Shown: positions 17,141 to 26,355, counted from the first letter of the stretch. The stretch is 64,000 nt of DNA from Rothia nasimurium (GCF_928381705.1 NZ_CAKMSR010000004.1:1-64000); one strand, 5' to 3'. Notes: generated by a model not told the origin, from the sequence alone. Numbers and translations: made by a program.

Positions 17141-18274
17141 CTAGACGGTGAAGGGCAGGGGGGCTCCCGCTAGCCCGCGCGGACGGTGGGTCAGGGCCCG
17201 GGCGGTTTTGACCAGTTCCTGCGCCGCAGCGGTCTCGGGCGCACCCCAGACCACCGGGGTGCCGGCGTCCCCGCCCTCGCGCAGGGCAACCTCGAGCGGT
17301 ACCGACCCCAGTAGGGGCACCTCGTAGCCCAGGGCCCTGCCCAGGGACTCGGTGAGGACGGCCCCACCCCCTTCTCCGAAGAGGGGCAGGGTGGTGCCGT
17401 CCGGCAGCTGCATGGCGGCCATATTTTCTAGCACCCCAATCACCTTCTGCTCGGTCTGCAGGCTGAGGGTTCCGGCCCGCTGGGCCACGTCCACGGCGGC
17501 CAGCTGCGGGGTTGAGACCAGAAGAATCTCGGCGTGGGGCAGCAGCTGGGCCATTGAAATCGCGATATCGCCGGTGCCCGGGGGCAGATCGAGGAAGAGC
17601 ACATCCAAGTGACCAAAGTGCACGTCGGTGAGGAACTGCTCTAGAGCCCGGTGCAGCATAGGGCCGCGCCAGGCGACCGGCTGGTCTGGCTTCACGAACA
17701 TACCTATAGAAATTACCTTGATGACACCGTCACCTGACGGGGCCTCAACCACCGGTGGAATAATCATGTCGTCCATGCGGGTAGGGCCAGCGGTAATGCC
17801 CAGCAGCCCGGGAATCGAGAACCCGTGCACATCGGCGTCAATAATGCCAACGCTCAAACCCATGGAGGCACAGGCCGCTGCCAGGTTAGCGGTCGCAGAG
17901 GACTTGCCAACCCCGCCCTTACCCGAAGCTACCGCAAAGATACGGGTCAGTGAGCCGGGGGCAGTAAAAGGGTTCTGCTTGGTGTGTCCAAGACGCTGGC
18001 GCAGGGTCGCGCGCTGATCCGGGCTCATATAACCAATCTCAAGCTGCACCTCGCTCACCTGCTCCAGGGCAGAGACCGCAGCGCGGACGTCCGCCTCAAT
18101 CGTCGAACGCAGGGGGCAGCCCTCAATGGTCAGGAGCACCCTGATATCGGCGACCGAACCGGTCAGCTCAGCCCGGTCGACCATACCCAACTCGGTGATG
18201 GGCTGGCGCAGCTCAGGGTCAATAACGGTTGCAAGAGCTGCAAGCAGCTCCTCATTCAGATGTGATGTCTGCAT
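17141..18274 (-). CDS. mrp: Mrp/NBP35-type iron-sulfur carrier ATPase
   Basis: A 377-residue cytosolic P-loop ATPase of the Mrp/ApbC family that binds and transfers Fe-S clusters. The N-terminal ~90 residues are a MIP18/DUF59 domain (VIDPELRQPITELGMVD). The deviant Walker A ASGKGGVGKSS lies near residue 115, switch II is LDLPPGTGD, and MAAMQLPDG occupies the region where many homologues carry a CxxC; no CxxC pair is visible here. Promoter-distal gene of the operon CBS protein-DUF1003-mrp, 12 bases after DUF1003. Confidence 0.9.
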   Translation of the reverse strand: MQTSHLNEELLAALATVIDPELRQPITELGMVDRAELTGSVADIRVLLTIEGCPLRSTIEADVRAAVSALEQVSEVQLEIGYMSPDQRATLRQRLGHTKQNPFTAPGSLTRIFAVASGKGGVGKSSATANLAAACASMGLSVGIIDADVHGFSIPGLLGITAGPTRMDDMIIPPVVEAPSGDGVIKVISIGMFVKPDQPVAWRGPMLHRALEQFLTDVHFGHLDVLFLDLPPGTGDIAISMAQLLPHAEILLVSTPQLAAVDVAQRAGTLSLQTEQKVIGVLENMAAMQLPDGTTLPLFGEGGGAVLTESLGRALGYEVPLLGSVPLEVALREGGDAGTPVVWGAPETAAAQELVKTARALTHRPRGLAGAPLPFTV

Positions 18275-18286
18275 GGGGTAAATCGC

Positions 18287-18985
18287 CTACTCAAACGAGC
18301 GGTCGATGTCCTTTACCTTCTTCTTCTTACGCATTTTCGGGTGGTCATCGCTCAGCACATCAAAGGCGCTGGTCACAGGCTGGGCGGCATTGGGATCGAA
18401 GGGCTTAGTTTCTTCGGGTGCCTCAAGCTCATTCGCCTTAGCCGCCAGGGCCTCAGCGCGGGCAAAGAGCTCCTCCTGGCGACGCTGCACCTCAGCGAGC
18501 TCTTCCATAATGTCGCGCATCTCGCCGCGTACAAAGTCACGGGTGGCAACCTCACGCAGGGTAATACGTAGGGACGCAATCTCACGAGTCAGATACTCGG
18601 TTTCTTCGAGGTTACGCTGGTCGCGCTGCCTGTCCTGGCAGGCAACCACGCGGTCGCGGTCGTCCTGCCGATTCTGCGCCAGCAGCAGCAGGGGAGCCGC
18701 ATACGAAGCCTGCAAAGAGAGCATCAGCGTGAGCAGAGTAAAGTTCAGCGCACGGGGGTCAAACTGAAGCTCCTCAGGCGCCAACGTATTCCAACCCAAC
18801 CAGAGGGCACAGAAAATCGTCATCCACAGCAAAAACTGCGGAGTACCCATAAAACGCGCAATTTTTTCGGTCATTTGACCGAAAGCATCGGGGTTAGGGC
18901 TCAGCTGAAAGAGAGGCCGCCGCTTCTTCTGCTGCGGGGTCCCGAGAGTCTGCGCTGAATCGTTGCGCTCGCGTGCATCACTCAA
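18287..18985 (-). CDS. DUF1003 membrane protein
   Basis: A 232-residue protein with two transmembrane helices (around residues 50-70 and 80-105) and the DUF1003 signature LMLSLQASYAAPLLLLAQNRQ. A long charged, probably coiled-coil cytoplasmic part (ITLREVATRDFVRGEMRDIMEELAEV region) follows. Function unknown. Its start overlaps the end of the CBS-domain gene by eight bases and mrp follows at once. This three-gene order recurs in actinobacteria. Confidence 0.85.
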   Translation of the reverse strand: MSDARERNDSAQTLGTPQQKKRRPLFQLSPNPDAFGQMTEKIARFMGTPQFLLWMTIFCALWLGWNTLAPEELQFDPRALNFTLLTLMLSLQASYAAPLLLLAQNRQDDRDRVVACQDRQRDQRNLEETEYLTREIASLRITLREVATRDFVRGEMRDIMEELAEVQRRQEELFARAEALAAKANELEAPEETKPFDPNAAQPVTSAFDVLSDDHPKMRKKKKVKDIDRSFE

Positions 18986-20285
18986 AGCGGCGGCCTACCT
19001 TTCGAATTGGGGTTCCATCGTCATAGGTGCGCCAGTCGTCGGGCAGCATCTCATCGAGCACGTCATCCACGGTGACCGCCCCAACCAGGCGGTCGTGGTC
19101 GTTGACCACCGGGATGATGGTCAGGTCGTAGGTTGCCAGCACGCGGGTTACTTCTTCAATGCTGGCTGCGTCGGCGACCGGCTCAATGGAGGTGTCGATA
19201 ATGTTGCCCACCTGTTCGCTGGGGGAGTGGCGCAGTAGCCGCTGCATGTGCACAATGCCCAGGTACTTGCCGGTGGGGGTTTCAAGGGGCGGACGCGTGA
19301 CCACAACCGCCGCTGCCATGGCAGGGGAGATTTCTTCCTGGCGGATATGGGCCAGCGCTTCAGCTACGGTCGCTTCGGGCGAAAGAATGATCGGCACCGG
19401 GTTCATGAGCGAACCGGCGGTACCCTCCTCGTATTCGAGCAGGCGGCGCACGTCGTCCGAATCTTCGGGGTCCATCAGGGTCAGCAGCTCTTCACGCTGG
19501 GTGTCTGAGAGCTCACCCAGAAGGTCGGCGGCGTCGTCCGGTTCCATCTCTTCCAGAACGTTGACCGCTCGCTCCACCTCAAGGTGGGACAGAATCTGCA
19601 CCTGGTCTTCTTCGGGGAGCTCCTGCAGCACGTCCGCTAGGCGTTCGTCCTGGAGCTCCTGGGCCACCTCAACCATGCGCTTATCGGGCATCTCGTGAAT
19701 AGCGTCTGCCAGGTCAGCGGGGTTGGAGTCTTCGTGGCTTGCCACAAACGCGGTTGCAGCCTGCGGCTCAAAATCTGTGGAGAGAATGACCTCGTCCCAG
19801 TCCACAATCAGGGTTTCCTTGCGGCGGCGCATCAGGCTGGTGTGGCCGCGCGAAATAAAGAGCTCAGAGATAAACCAGTCGCCGTTGCGGCGCTGCTCCA
19901 TCGCAACGTCCTCAATCTGAGCCCTACCCGACCCGTCACGTAGCTGTACCTTGCGGTCAAAGAGCTCACCGACCACCAGAGCCTCAGAACCGCGCTGCTC
20001 AAAGCGGCGCAGGTTCACCAGACCGGTCAGAATCACCTGGGTGGAGTCGATACTGGTCACACGAGTCATGGGAACAAAAATACGCTTCTTGCCCAGGATT
20101 TCGATGACGATACCCACCACAACCGGTTCCTTGAGCTTAGCCAAGGACCCCACTGCGTTGAACTGGGTGAAACCGCTTTTCAGCACCACCACATCGCGCA
20201 GACGGCCCAGGCGGTCGCCGTGGGGGTCAAAAACATCAAGACCCAGAAGGCGGGCGATAAAAATCTTGTTCGGTACGCTACTCAC
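18978..20285 (-). CDS. MgtE N-domain/CBS-pair protein without transporter domain
   Basis: A soluble 435-residue protein. An N-terminal PRC-barrel-like part (FIARLLGLDVFDPHGDRLGRL) is followed by an MgtE_N helical superhelix (PEEDQVQILSHLEVERAVNVL, EPDDAADLLGELS) and then two CBS domains (GSLMNPVPIILSPEATVAEAL; IDTSIEPVADAASIEEV) that could bind adenosyl ligands or magnesium. The MgtE membrane domain is absent, so it cannot itself be a channel; it may act as a Mg2+ or nucleotide sensor. Start chosen at GTG 20285, eight bases after TACCCT; the open frame continues upstream but without homology-like sequence. First gene of the operon with DUF1003 and mrp. Confidence 0.82.
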   Translation of the reverse strand: MSSVPNKIFIARLLGLDVFDPHGDRLGRLRDVVVLKSGFTQFNAVGSLAKLKEPVVVGIVIEILGKKRIFVPMTRVTSIDSTQVILTGLVNLRRFEQRGSEALVVGELFDRKVQLRDGSGRAQIEDVAMEQRRNGDWFISELFISRGHTSLMRRRKETLIVDWDEVILSTDFEPQAATAFVASHEDSNPADLADAIHEMPDKRMVEVAQELQDERLADVLQELPEEDQVQILSHLEVERAVNVLEEMEPDDAADLLGELSDTQREELLTLMDPEDSDDVRRLLEYEEGTAGSLMNPVPIILSPEATVAEALAHIRQEEISPAMAAAVVVTRPPLETPTGKYLGIVHMQRLLRHSPSEQVGNIIDTSIEPVADAASIEEVTRVLATYDLTIIPVVNDHDRLVGAVTVDDVLDEMLPDDWRTYDDGTPIRKVGRRFE

Positions 20286-20423
20286 AGTTATCAAGGGTAC
20301 TCGCCCCAGCCCGCAGCTGCCACCGGTTGCCAGCACAATGAGAATAACCCTACTTAGTTCACCTGTGGCGATACACCGGCGTGCTCCCAGCAAACTCCCT
20401 GCACTTTGCGAAAAAATAGGGGC

Positions 20424-21509
20424 ATGGATCAACTCAAAGCACCTCCCGCACTGGCCATGGCAGACGGCACCCACCTACCTCCCGGCGAGCTGGTAGCTAC
20501 CTTTACCGACCGTAAAGAGGTCAACAAGGCTATCGAATTTCTTGCCAGCCAGAAGTTCCCCGTGCACTCCCTCTACGTAGTGGGCCGGGACGTGCAGCAG
20601 GTTGATTACATTACCGGTCAGGCCACCTACCCGCGGGCGGCCCTCAGCGGCGTCTTCCAGGGCCTGAGCCTCGGTGCCCTGGTCGCCCTCTTCAACGCTG
20701 TGATTACTCAGACCTCAATTCTGGCTAACTTCCTGAGCATTGTGCCCCTGGCTATTGCCTTCTGCATAATTTACGCAATTATCGTTGCCTCCCGCACCAA
20801 GGGCCGCGGAATCCGTACCCGCACCCAGATGCTACCCCAGTGCTTTGACCTGATGGCTATTCCTGCCACCGCCCAGGCAGCCCGCCATCTGCTGCGCGTA
20901 ACCGTCCTGCCCGGTGGCACCCACAGCGGCGTGCACGGCCCCGGCACCCACCCCTTTGCCCAGAACGGGCAGACCTCAAGCCCCTACGTACACCCCGGCA
21001 TGAGCCAGGCCAACCCCCAGGGCTACTCGGCCCAGCAGCCCCAGGGCGCCCCGAGCGGCCAGCAGGTACAGAACGGTCAGCAGGCGCAGAGTAACCAGCA
21101 GGCCCCCCAATGGTTTGACCCCTCAGCCCCCTCTCCCAAGCAAGAGCAGGCCCCCGAACCCTTCCTGCCTGGATTTAACCCGGCCGACCAGAAGCAGGAC
21201 CAGGCACCGGCAGCCGAGCAGCGTCCGTCCGCCCCCGTCTTCACCCCTCCCGCTGAAACCAACCGCGACGGCTCGAAGGCCGCCGGTAAGTTCGGTCTGC
21301 GCGTGGAGTCCCCCGAAGAATTCGAGCAGATGATCCGCAAGGCCCCCGAGCCCCCTGCCACCAACGAGCGTATCGAAGCGATCCGCGCAGAAAAGGGCGA
21401 GCAGCGCTACGGCCTGCGCGTGGAGTCCCCCGAAGAATTTGAGGCAACCATCCGCAAGGCCCCCGAAACCGCAGAAGCCGAGCAGACACCGCAGAAGGAC
21501 GGCCAATGA
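20424..21509 (+). CDS. General stress protein-like membrane protein with duplicated C-terminal motif
   Basis: A 361-residue protein. The N-terminus resembles the general-stress-protein 17M-type domain (VATFTDRKEVNKAIEFLASQ, VVGRDV), and two transmembrane helices lie at residues ~80-130. It is followed by a Gln/Pro/Gly-rich low-complexity linker (~185-275). The tail contains two copies of a ~20-residue motif, FGLRVESPEEFEQMIRKAPE and YGLRVESPEEFEATIRKAPE. Start ATG 20424 with AGGGGC upstream. Divergent from the CBS gene, as in Mycobacterium (Rv1232c/Rv1234 area). Function unknown; the linker plus repeats suggests a protein-docking tail. Confidence 0.75.
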   Translation: MDQLKAPPALAMADGTHLPPGELVATFTDRKEVNKAIEFLASQKFPVHSLYVVGRDVQQVDYITGQATYPRAALSGVFQGLSLGALVALFNAVITQTSILANFLSIVPLAIAFCIIYAIIVASRTKGRGIRTRTQMLPQCFDLMAIPATAQAARHLLRVTVLPGGTHSGVHGPGTHPFAQNGQTSSPYVHPGMSQANPQGYSAQQPQGAPSGQQVQNGQQAQSNQQAPQWFDPSAPSPKQEQAPEPFLPGFNPADQKQDQAPAAEQRPSAPVFTPPAETNRDGSKAAGKFGLRVESPEEFEQMIRKAPEPPATNERIEAIRAEKGEQRYGLRVESPEEFEATIRKAPETAEAEQTPQKDGQ

Positions 21510-21871
21510 CACCCGACCAGAAACTCGCCACCCGCTTTGAAGAACTCATCGGCTACATCGGCGAGAACAACCAGCACCTCATTATCGAATTCCTCACCGG
21601 CGATTTTCAGCTCACCCTACCCAACGGCGCGGTAAAAACCGCCCAGGAGTGGATTGACGATCTCGACGCAGACCTCTTCGACCTCGACGAGGCAATCATT
21701 GAAGACATCGCCACCACCGCCGGGGAAGAAACCGGCTCGGCTACCGCCCAGGTACAGCTGGTAGGAACTGCCTACGAACAGGACGTCACCGGCCCCCACC
21801 GTTTCGAGGCTACCTTCATCTGGACCTTCTCAGACTGGTTCATCAAGTCCCTAAAAATCACCCGCCTCTAA
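21506..21871 (+). CDS. Hypothetical protein, possibly NTF2/SnoaL-like
   Basis: A 121-residue soluble acidic protein overlapping the preceding gene by four bases (ATGA), so translationally coupled to it. The pattern of an N-terminal helix (ATRFEELIGYIGE), an acidic middle and a final pair of beta-strands (RFEATFIWTFSDWFIKSLKITRL region) looks like the NTF2-like fold, but I do not recognise the family with certainty. A role linked to the stress-protein-like partner is inferred from coupling only. Confidence 0.6.
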   Translation: MTPDQKLATRFEELIGYIGENNQHLIIEFLTGDFQLTLPNGAVKTAQEWIDDLDADLFDLDEAIIEDIATTAGEETGSATAQVQLVGTAYEQDVTGPHRFEATFIWTFSDWFIKSLKITRL

Positions 21872-21883
21872 ACGGCAAAACTT

Positions 21884-21929
21884 AACGAAAACCCCGCCCG
21901 CTCTGGAAGAGAGCAGGCGGGGTTTCGTT
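21884..21929. terminator. Bidirectional terminator before pepP
   Basis: AACGAAA-ACCCCGCC...GCTCT (21884-21904) pairs with AGAGC...GGCGGGGTTTCGTT (ending 21929), with a small bulge, between convergent genes. Confidence 0.8.
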
Positions 21930-21951
21930 ATGCAGGAAATGAAGCCCTTAC

Positions 21952-23502
21952 TTAGCGGGAGTTCTCCGCCATCCAGGCTTCGATACCCTCAACGGTGCGG
22001 GGCAGGGCGGCAGAAAGGTTCTCGTTGCCGTCCTCGGTGACCAGTACGTCGTCCTCGATACGGATACCGATGCCGCGCAGCTCCTCGGGGATAGCGAGGT
22101 CTTCTTCCTTGAAGTAGAGACCGGGCTCAATGGTGAAGACCATGCCGGGCTCGATGATGCCCTCCATGTAGAGCTCGTTCTTGGCCTGGGCGCAGTCGTG
22201 CACGTCCAGACCCAGGTGGTGGCTGGTGCCGTGGGGCATCCAGCGGCGGTGCTGGCCGCCCTCAGCCGACAGGGAAACCTCAGCGGAGACAGGCAGCAGG
22301 CCCCACTCGTGTAGGCGGGTCGCCAGAACCTGCATGGCAGCGTCGTGAACCTCGTGGAACTTCTTACCCGGCACCGCAACCTTAAAGGCGGCGTCGGCAG
22401 CTTCGAGCACGATGTTGTAGGCCTTGGCCTGAACCTCGGAGAACTTGCCGTTGACCGGGAAGGTGCGGGTGACGTCCGCGGTGTAGAGGGTGTCGTCTTC
22501 AACGCCGGCGTCGAGCAGCAGCAGCTTACCCTCATCGACGGTGCCGTTATTGCGGATCCAGTGCAGGATAGTGGCGTTGTTACCGCAGGCTGCGATGGTG
22601 TCGTAGCCCAGGTCATTACCCTCAACACGGGCCTTGGTGAAGAAGGCGGTCTCGACCACGCGCTCGCCGCGGCGGTGGGCAATAGCTGTGGGCAGGGCCT
22701 TGACGACCTCAGCAAAACCGTCGATGGTCAGGTCAACCGAGCGGCGCAGGTTCTCCACCTCGATGGCGTCCTTGACCAAACGGGCCTCAGACAGAGCCTC
22801 GGTCAGGGCAGCGTCGAGCTTATCTGACTCTTCTAGATCAACAGAGGTGTTGTAGCGGGAGGTATCGACCAGGGCATCGACATTCAGGTCAACGTTGCGT
22901 ACCAGACGGATGCGCACGCCGCCCAGGGCCTCGGGGCCGGCGTTCTTGGTGATAGCTACCTCAAGCTCGCCCAGGTCCTTGGTACGCAGACCGTACTCGG
23001 CACCCAGCGATTCGAGGGTGGGGCGGGGGCCAATCCAGAACTCCCCGTAGCGGGGGTCGCGGTAGAACATCTCGGTATCGCGGCCTGCCAGGGGACGGAA
23101 GTAGAGAGTAACCTCATGGTTCGACCCGTTATCGCCCTGGCCCTCTTCAACGGGCTCAAACACGAGCACGGCGTCCGGCTCGTGATCCAGACCCAGGCCG
23201 GTCTGGTGGGCAAAAGCAGAGTGGGGGCGGAAGCGGTAGTCGGTGTCGTTTGAACGCACCTTCAGAGGACCAGCAGGCAGAACCAGGCGCTCGCCGGGGA
23301 AGAGCGCAGAAATCTTGGCGCGGCGCTCAGCTGCAAAGTCGGCTACACGGGCGCGGGCCGGGAGCTCGTCGGACGCCGGTGCCCAGTTGGCTGCCATAAA
23401 GTCAGTAAAAGCGCTGGACTTGGGGGCAGCAGAGCGGTTGGTGACGCGCTCTTCGATGGGCTGGTCGTCGCCAGGGGTGGGGGTGTTATCGCTAGTAGTC
23501 AT
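21952..23502 (-). CDS. pepP: Xaa-Pro aminopeptidase PepP
   Basis: A cytosolic M24B metallopeptidase removing N-terminal residues before proline, 516 residues. An AMP_N domain occupies the first ~190 residues. The pita-bread catalytic domain has metal ligands in LLLDAGVEDDTLYTADVTR (two Asp), HHLGLDVHD (His), FTIEPGLYF (Glu) and IRIEDDVLV (Glu). The frame is open further upstream, but ATG 23502 (MTTSDNTPTPG) follows TAGACT by seven bases in a 20-base context nearly identical to dapD, so I choose it. The first ~45 residues are polar and probably disordered. Confidence 0.9.
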   Translation of the reverse strand: MTTSDNTPTPGDDQPIEERVTNRSAAPKSSAFTDFMAANWAPASDELPARARVADFAAERRAKISALFPGERLVLPAGPLKVRSNDTDYRFRPHSAFAHQTGLGLDHEPDAVLVFEPVEEGQGDNGSNHEVTLYFRPLAGRDTEMFYRDPRYGEFWIGPRPTLESLGAEYGLRTKDLGELEVAITKNAGPEALGGVRIRLVRNVDLNVDALVDTSRYNTSVDLEESDKLDAALTEALSEARLVKDAIEVENLRRSVDLTIDGFAEVVKALPTAIAHRRGERVVETAFFTKARVEGNDLGYDTIAACGNNATILHWIRNNGTVDEGKLLLLDAGVEDDTLYTADVTRTFPVNGKFSEVQAKAYNIVLEAADAAFKVAVPGKKFHEVHDAAMQVLATRLHEWGLLPVSAEVSLSAEGGQHRRWMPHGTSHHLGLDVHDCAQAKNELYMEGIIEPGMVFTIEPGLYFKEEDLAIPEELRGIGIRIEDDVLVTEDGNENLSAALPRTVEGIEAWMAENSR

Positions 23503-23622
23503 GCCTACCAGTCTAGTGAGCAGGGTAACGGCGCGTCTAGCTGAAGATAGCGGCACTGATACTTAAGGGCGGCTAATGGTTGCTGCCTGTTACGGACGGG
23601 CCGCCGCAGGTAGGCTGGTGCT
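23503..23622. promoter_or_regulatory. Divergent pepP/PHP promoter region
   Basis: Minus strand: TAGACT (23515 to 23510), seven bases, then the pepP ATG. Plus strand: TAGGCT (23611-23616), six bases, then the PHP-gene ATG. Both fit leaderless transcription. Confidence 0.55.
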
Positions 23623-24444
23623 ATGTATGACCTGCACACCCACTCCCGCATTTCTGATGGCACCCAGCCGGTAGCCGAGCTGGTCGCCGACGTAGCCGCC
23701 GCCGGGCTTACCGGCTTCGCCCTGACCGACCACGACACCACCGCCGGCTGGGCTGAAGCCCAAGAGACAGCCGGACGCCTGGGGCTAGACTTCCTGCCCG
23801 GCATAGAAATCTCGTGTTCGGCTCAGGGGGTGAGCATCCACCTGCTCTCCTACCTGCACGACCCGGCCAATGAAGCCCTCTTAGCTGAAATTAATCGCGC
23901 CCGCGACTCCCGGGTAGGCCGTGCCCAGCGCATGGTAGAAAGACTCGCCGAAGACTACCCAATTACATGGGAGACCGTTCAAGAACAGGTACACGAGGGC
24001 GCTACCGTAGGCCGCCCCCACATCGCAGATGCCCTGGTGGCCCTCGGCGCGGTAGCCAACCGGTCAGAAGCCTTCGAAACTATCTTGACCACCCGCTCAA
24101 AATACTATGTACCCCACTACGCCGTGGACCCGGTGAAGGCTGTTGAACTGGTGCGCGCCGCAGGGGGCGTACCGGTCATGGCCCACCCCAAGGCGTCCGC
24201 CCGCGGAAAACTCGCCAGCAACGAAACCATCTACGCCATGATCGAGGCAGGGCTCGCCGGCTTTGAGGTCTACCACCGCGACAACCCCGAAGAAGGCCGC
24301 GCCTGGCTGCTCGAAACCGCAGCCAAACACGACCTTCTCGTCACAGGATCATCCGACTACCACGGTGCAGGCAAACCTAACCGTCTGGGCGAGAACACCA
24401 CGCCCGGTAAGACAGTTGAGAGGATTCGTGAGTTGGCTAGATAG
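23623..24444 (+). CDS. PHP-domain phosphoesterase (YciV/TrpH-like)
   Basis: A 273-residue metal-dependent phosphoesterase. DLHTHSRISDG at the N-terminus, LTDHDTTAG (~35), GIEISC (~66) and the C-terminal SSDYHG supply the PHP metal ligands. Closest characterised relatives are YciV/RNase AM and 3',5'-nucleoside bisphosphate phosphatases, so cleavage of nucleotide 5'-ends or pAp-type substrates is likely but inferred. The ATG follows TAGGCT by six bases. A repeat element lies directly downstream. Confidence 0.88.
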   Translation: MYDLHTHSRISDGTQPVAELVADVAAAGLTGFALTDHDTTAGWAEAQETAGRLGLDFLPGIEISCSAQGVSIHLLSYLHDPANEALLAEINRARDSRVGRAQRMVERLAEDYPITWETVQEQVHEGATVGRPHIADALVALGAVANRSEAFETILTTRSKYYVPHYAVDPVKAVELVRAAGGVPVMAHPKASARGKLASNETIYAMIEAGLAGFEVYHRDNPEEGRAWLLETAAKHDLLVTGSSDYHGAGKPNRLGENTTPGKTVERIRELAR

Positions 24445-24454
24445 CCGGGTTATA

Positions 24455-24657
24455 GGGCAGGGCAGACGCGCCAGGTTTCGCAGGCTCACGCTCGCTGTCG
24501 ACCCTCTCGCCGGTTCGCTAGCTGGCTCGCAAGCTCGCCAGATTCGCACCGAGATTTATTTTCCTCGCGCGCTCGGAATCTCGGTGCTCATCACCGGCGA
24601 TTCACGCCAGCCCCGCGCCAACAGCTTCGCTGTGAGCCTGCTTCACCTGCCCTGCCC
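24455..24657 (-). repeat. Dispersed long palindromic repeat, copy A
   Basis: A 203-base nested palindrome between convergent genes. Outer arms GGGCAGGGCAG (24455-24465)/CTGCCCTGCCC (24647-24657), then CAGGCTCAC (24481-24489)/GTGAGCCTG (24632-24640), then the core hairpin GCACCGAGATT (24546-24556)/AATCTCGGTGC (24577-24587). About 115 central bases are nearly identical, inverted, to copy B at 41.9 kb. The shared tag GATTCACGCCAGCCCC is at 24599-24614. The outer arms differ from copy B in sequence but still pair. Confidence 0.85.
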
Positions 24658-24669
24658 CTAGTTCTTCGG

Positions 24670-26355
24670 CTACTTCTTGAGCCAGAGCGTAGCTGACCCG
24701 GGTACGGAACCTGCGGCGAAGGCGTCCGCGGCGCCGGGGGCAGAGCCCAGCACGAACCCGGCATCAGCCAGGTTAGCTGGCAGGGGAGCGGGCTCGGTGC
24801 TGAAGTTGGTCAGGTTGACCCAGCCGCCGGGGCGCTCAAAAGCCAGCAAGTCAGCCGAATCAGTGACGAGCCAGGTCAGTTCCTCGGCGGTCTGGAGCTG
24901 ACGGCGGGCTGCCAGGGCTGCCCGGTAGAGGTTGAGGGTGGAGTCTTCCTGCTCGTCCTCTACGGCTACAGCGTAGTCGGCGAACCAGGCCGGCTGGGGC
25001 AGGTGGGGCTTGGCAGAGCCGAAGCCGAAGGAGGGGCCGTCCGCCTCCCAGGGCAGGGGTACACGGCAGCCGTCGCGCCCGACGTTGACACCGGGGGAGT
25101 TGAAGAAGGTGGGGTCCTGGCGGTCTGCGTCGGGAATCTCGGCGACCTCGTGCAGGCCCAGCTCTTCACCCTGGTAGAGGTAGGCTGACCCGGGCAGGGC
25201 TAGCTCGAAGAGGGTAGCGGCGCGGGCGCGGGCAGAACCCAGTTCCCGGTCAAGTTCCTCGGCCGGGCCACCTGCGAGCAGCCACTCGTGGCCTACCTTC
25301 TCGTTGGTCTTACCCTCCACGAAGGGCAGGCCGTAGCGGGTGGGGTGGCGTACCACATCGTGGTTCGACAGCACCCAGGTGCTCGACGAACCGGATTCGG
25401 CTGAGAGCTCCAGGTTCTCAGCCACAATCTTGCGGAACTCGCCCGCCTCGAAGCGGGCGGTGAGCAGGTCAAAGTTAAAGGCCTGGCCCAGACCCTGGGC
25501 GGACGCGTAGGCGGGGCGACGGTCGCGCTCCACCCAGGCTTCTGCCACGGCGGTACGGGGCGGGGTGTATTCATTGAAAACGGCCCGCCATTCCTTATAA
25601 ATCTCGTGCACGTCGTCGCGGTCCCACATGGGGTGGGTGCCGTCCTTAGGCATAGCGTCGAGTTCTGCCTGGCTAGGCAGTACCTCGGGTAGGTCCTTGG
25701 CGATACCGTGGGCCACGTCAATGCGGAAGCCATCGACACCGCGATCTGCCCAGAAACGGAAAGTTTCTTTGAAGTCTTCATGGACCTCGGAGTTATCCCA
25801 GTTTAGGTCGGGCTGCTCCACCGCGAAGTTGTGCAGATACCACTGGCCGTCACCCACCGGCTCCCAGGCTGGGCCGCCGAAGATGGAGGTCCAGTCAGCC
25901 GGGGGCAGTTCGCCCTTCTCGCCCAGACCGTCACGGAAGATATAGCGGTCGCGGGCTGCCGAGCCCGGTGCGGACGCCAGGGCCTCCTGGAACCAAACAT
26001 GCAGGTTGGAGGTATGGTTGGGCACCACATCAACAATGAGCTTCAGGCCTGCTGCATGCAGGGCGCTCGCCATCTCATCGAAGTCAGCCAGGGTACCAAT
26101 TTTGGGGTCGACATCGCGGAAGTCATCGACATCGTAGCCGCCGTCGGCCAGGGCTGAGGGGTAGAAGGGGGAGAGCCAGACAGCATCGACCCCCAGCTGC
26201 TTGAGGTAGGGAACCTTGGCAGTGATGCCCTTGAGATCACCGATTCCGTTGCCGTCGGCGTCCGCAAAGGACCGGGGGTAAATCTGGTAGACCACGGCCT
26301 GACGCCACCAGGTGGGGTCATCGGCTGCCGGAACCAAGAGGTTTGAATCGCTCAT
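24670..26355 (-). CDS. GH13 alpha-glucosidase
   Basis: A 561-residue glycoside hydrolase family 13 enzyme likely to hydrolyse alpha-1,4 or alpha-1,6 bonds of malto- or isomalto-oligosaccharides or sucrose in the cytosol. It starts with WWRQAVVYQIYPRSFADADG and has DVVPNHTS (region I), GFRIDVAHG with the nucleophile Asp, VAEAW with the acid Glu, and VLSNHDVVRHPTRYG with the stabilising Asp. No signal peptide. ATG 26355 has AAAGG upstream; an open extension of 13 residues before it is ignored. No sugar transporter or regulator gene is adjacent, so the substrate is open. Confidence 0.88.
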   Translation of the reverse strand: MSDSNLLVPAADDPTWWRQAVVYQIYPRSFADADGNGIGDLKGITAKVPYLKQLGVDAVWLSPFYPSALADGGYDVDDFRDVDPKIGTLADFDEMASALHAAGLKLIVDVVPNHTSNLHVWFQEALASAPGSAARDRYIFRDGLGEKGELPPADWTSIFGGPAWEPVGDGQWYLHNFAVEQPDLNWDNSEVHEDFKETFRFWADRGVDGFRIDVAHGIAKDLPEVLPSQAELDAMPKDGTHPMWDRDDVHEIYKEWRAVFNEYTPPRTAVAEAWVERDRRPAYASAQGLGQAFNFDLLTARFEAGEFRKIVAENLELSAESGSSSTWVLSNHDVVRHPTRYGLPFVEGKTNEKVGHEWLLAGGPAEELDRELGSARARAATLFELALPGSAYLYQGEELGLHEVAEIPDADRQDPTFFNSPGVNVGRDGCRVPLPWEADGPSFGFGSAKPHLPQPAWFADYAVAVEDEQEDSTLNLYRAALAARRQLQTAEELTWLVTDSADLLAFERPGGWVNLTNFSTEPAPLPANLADAGFVLGSAPGAADAFAAGSVPGSATLWLKK

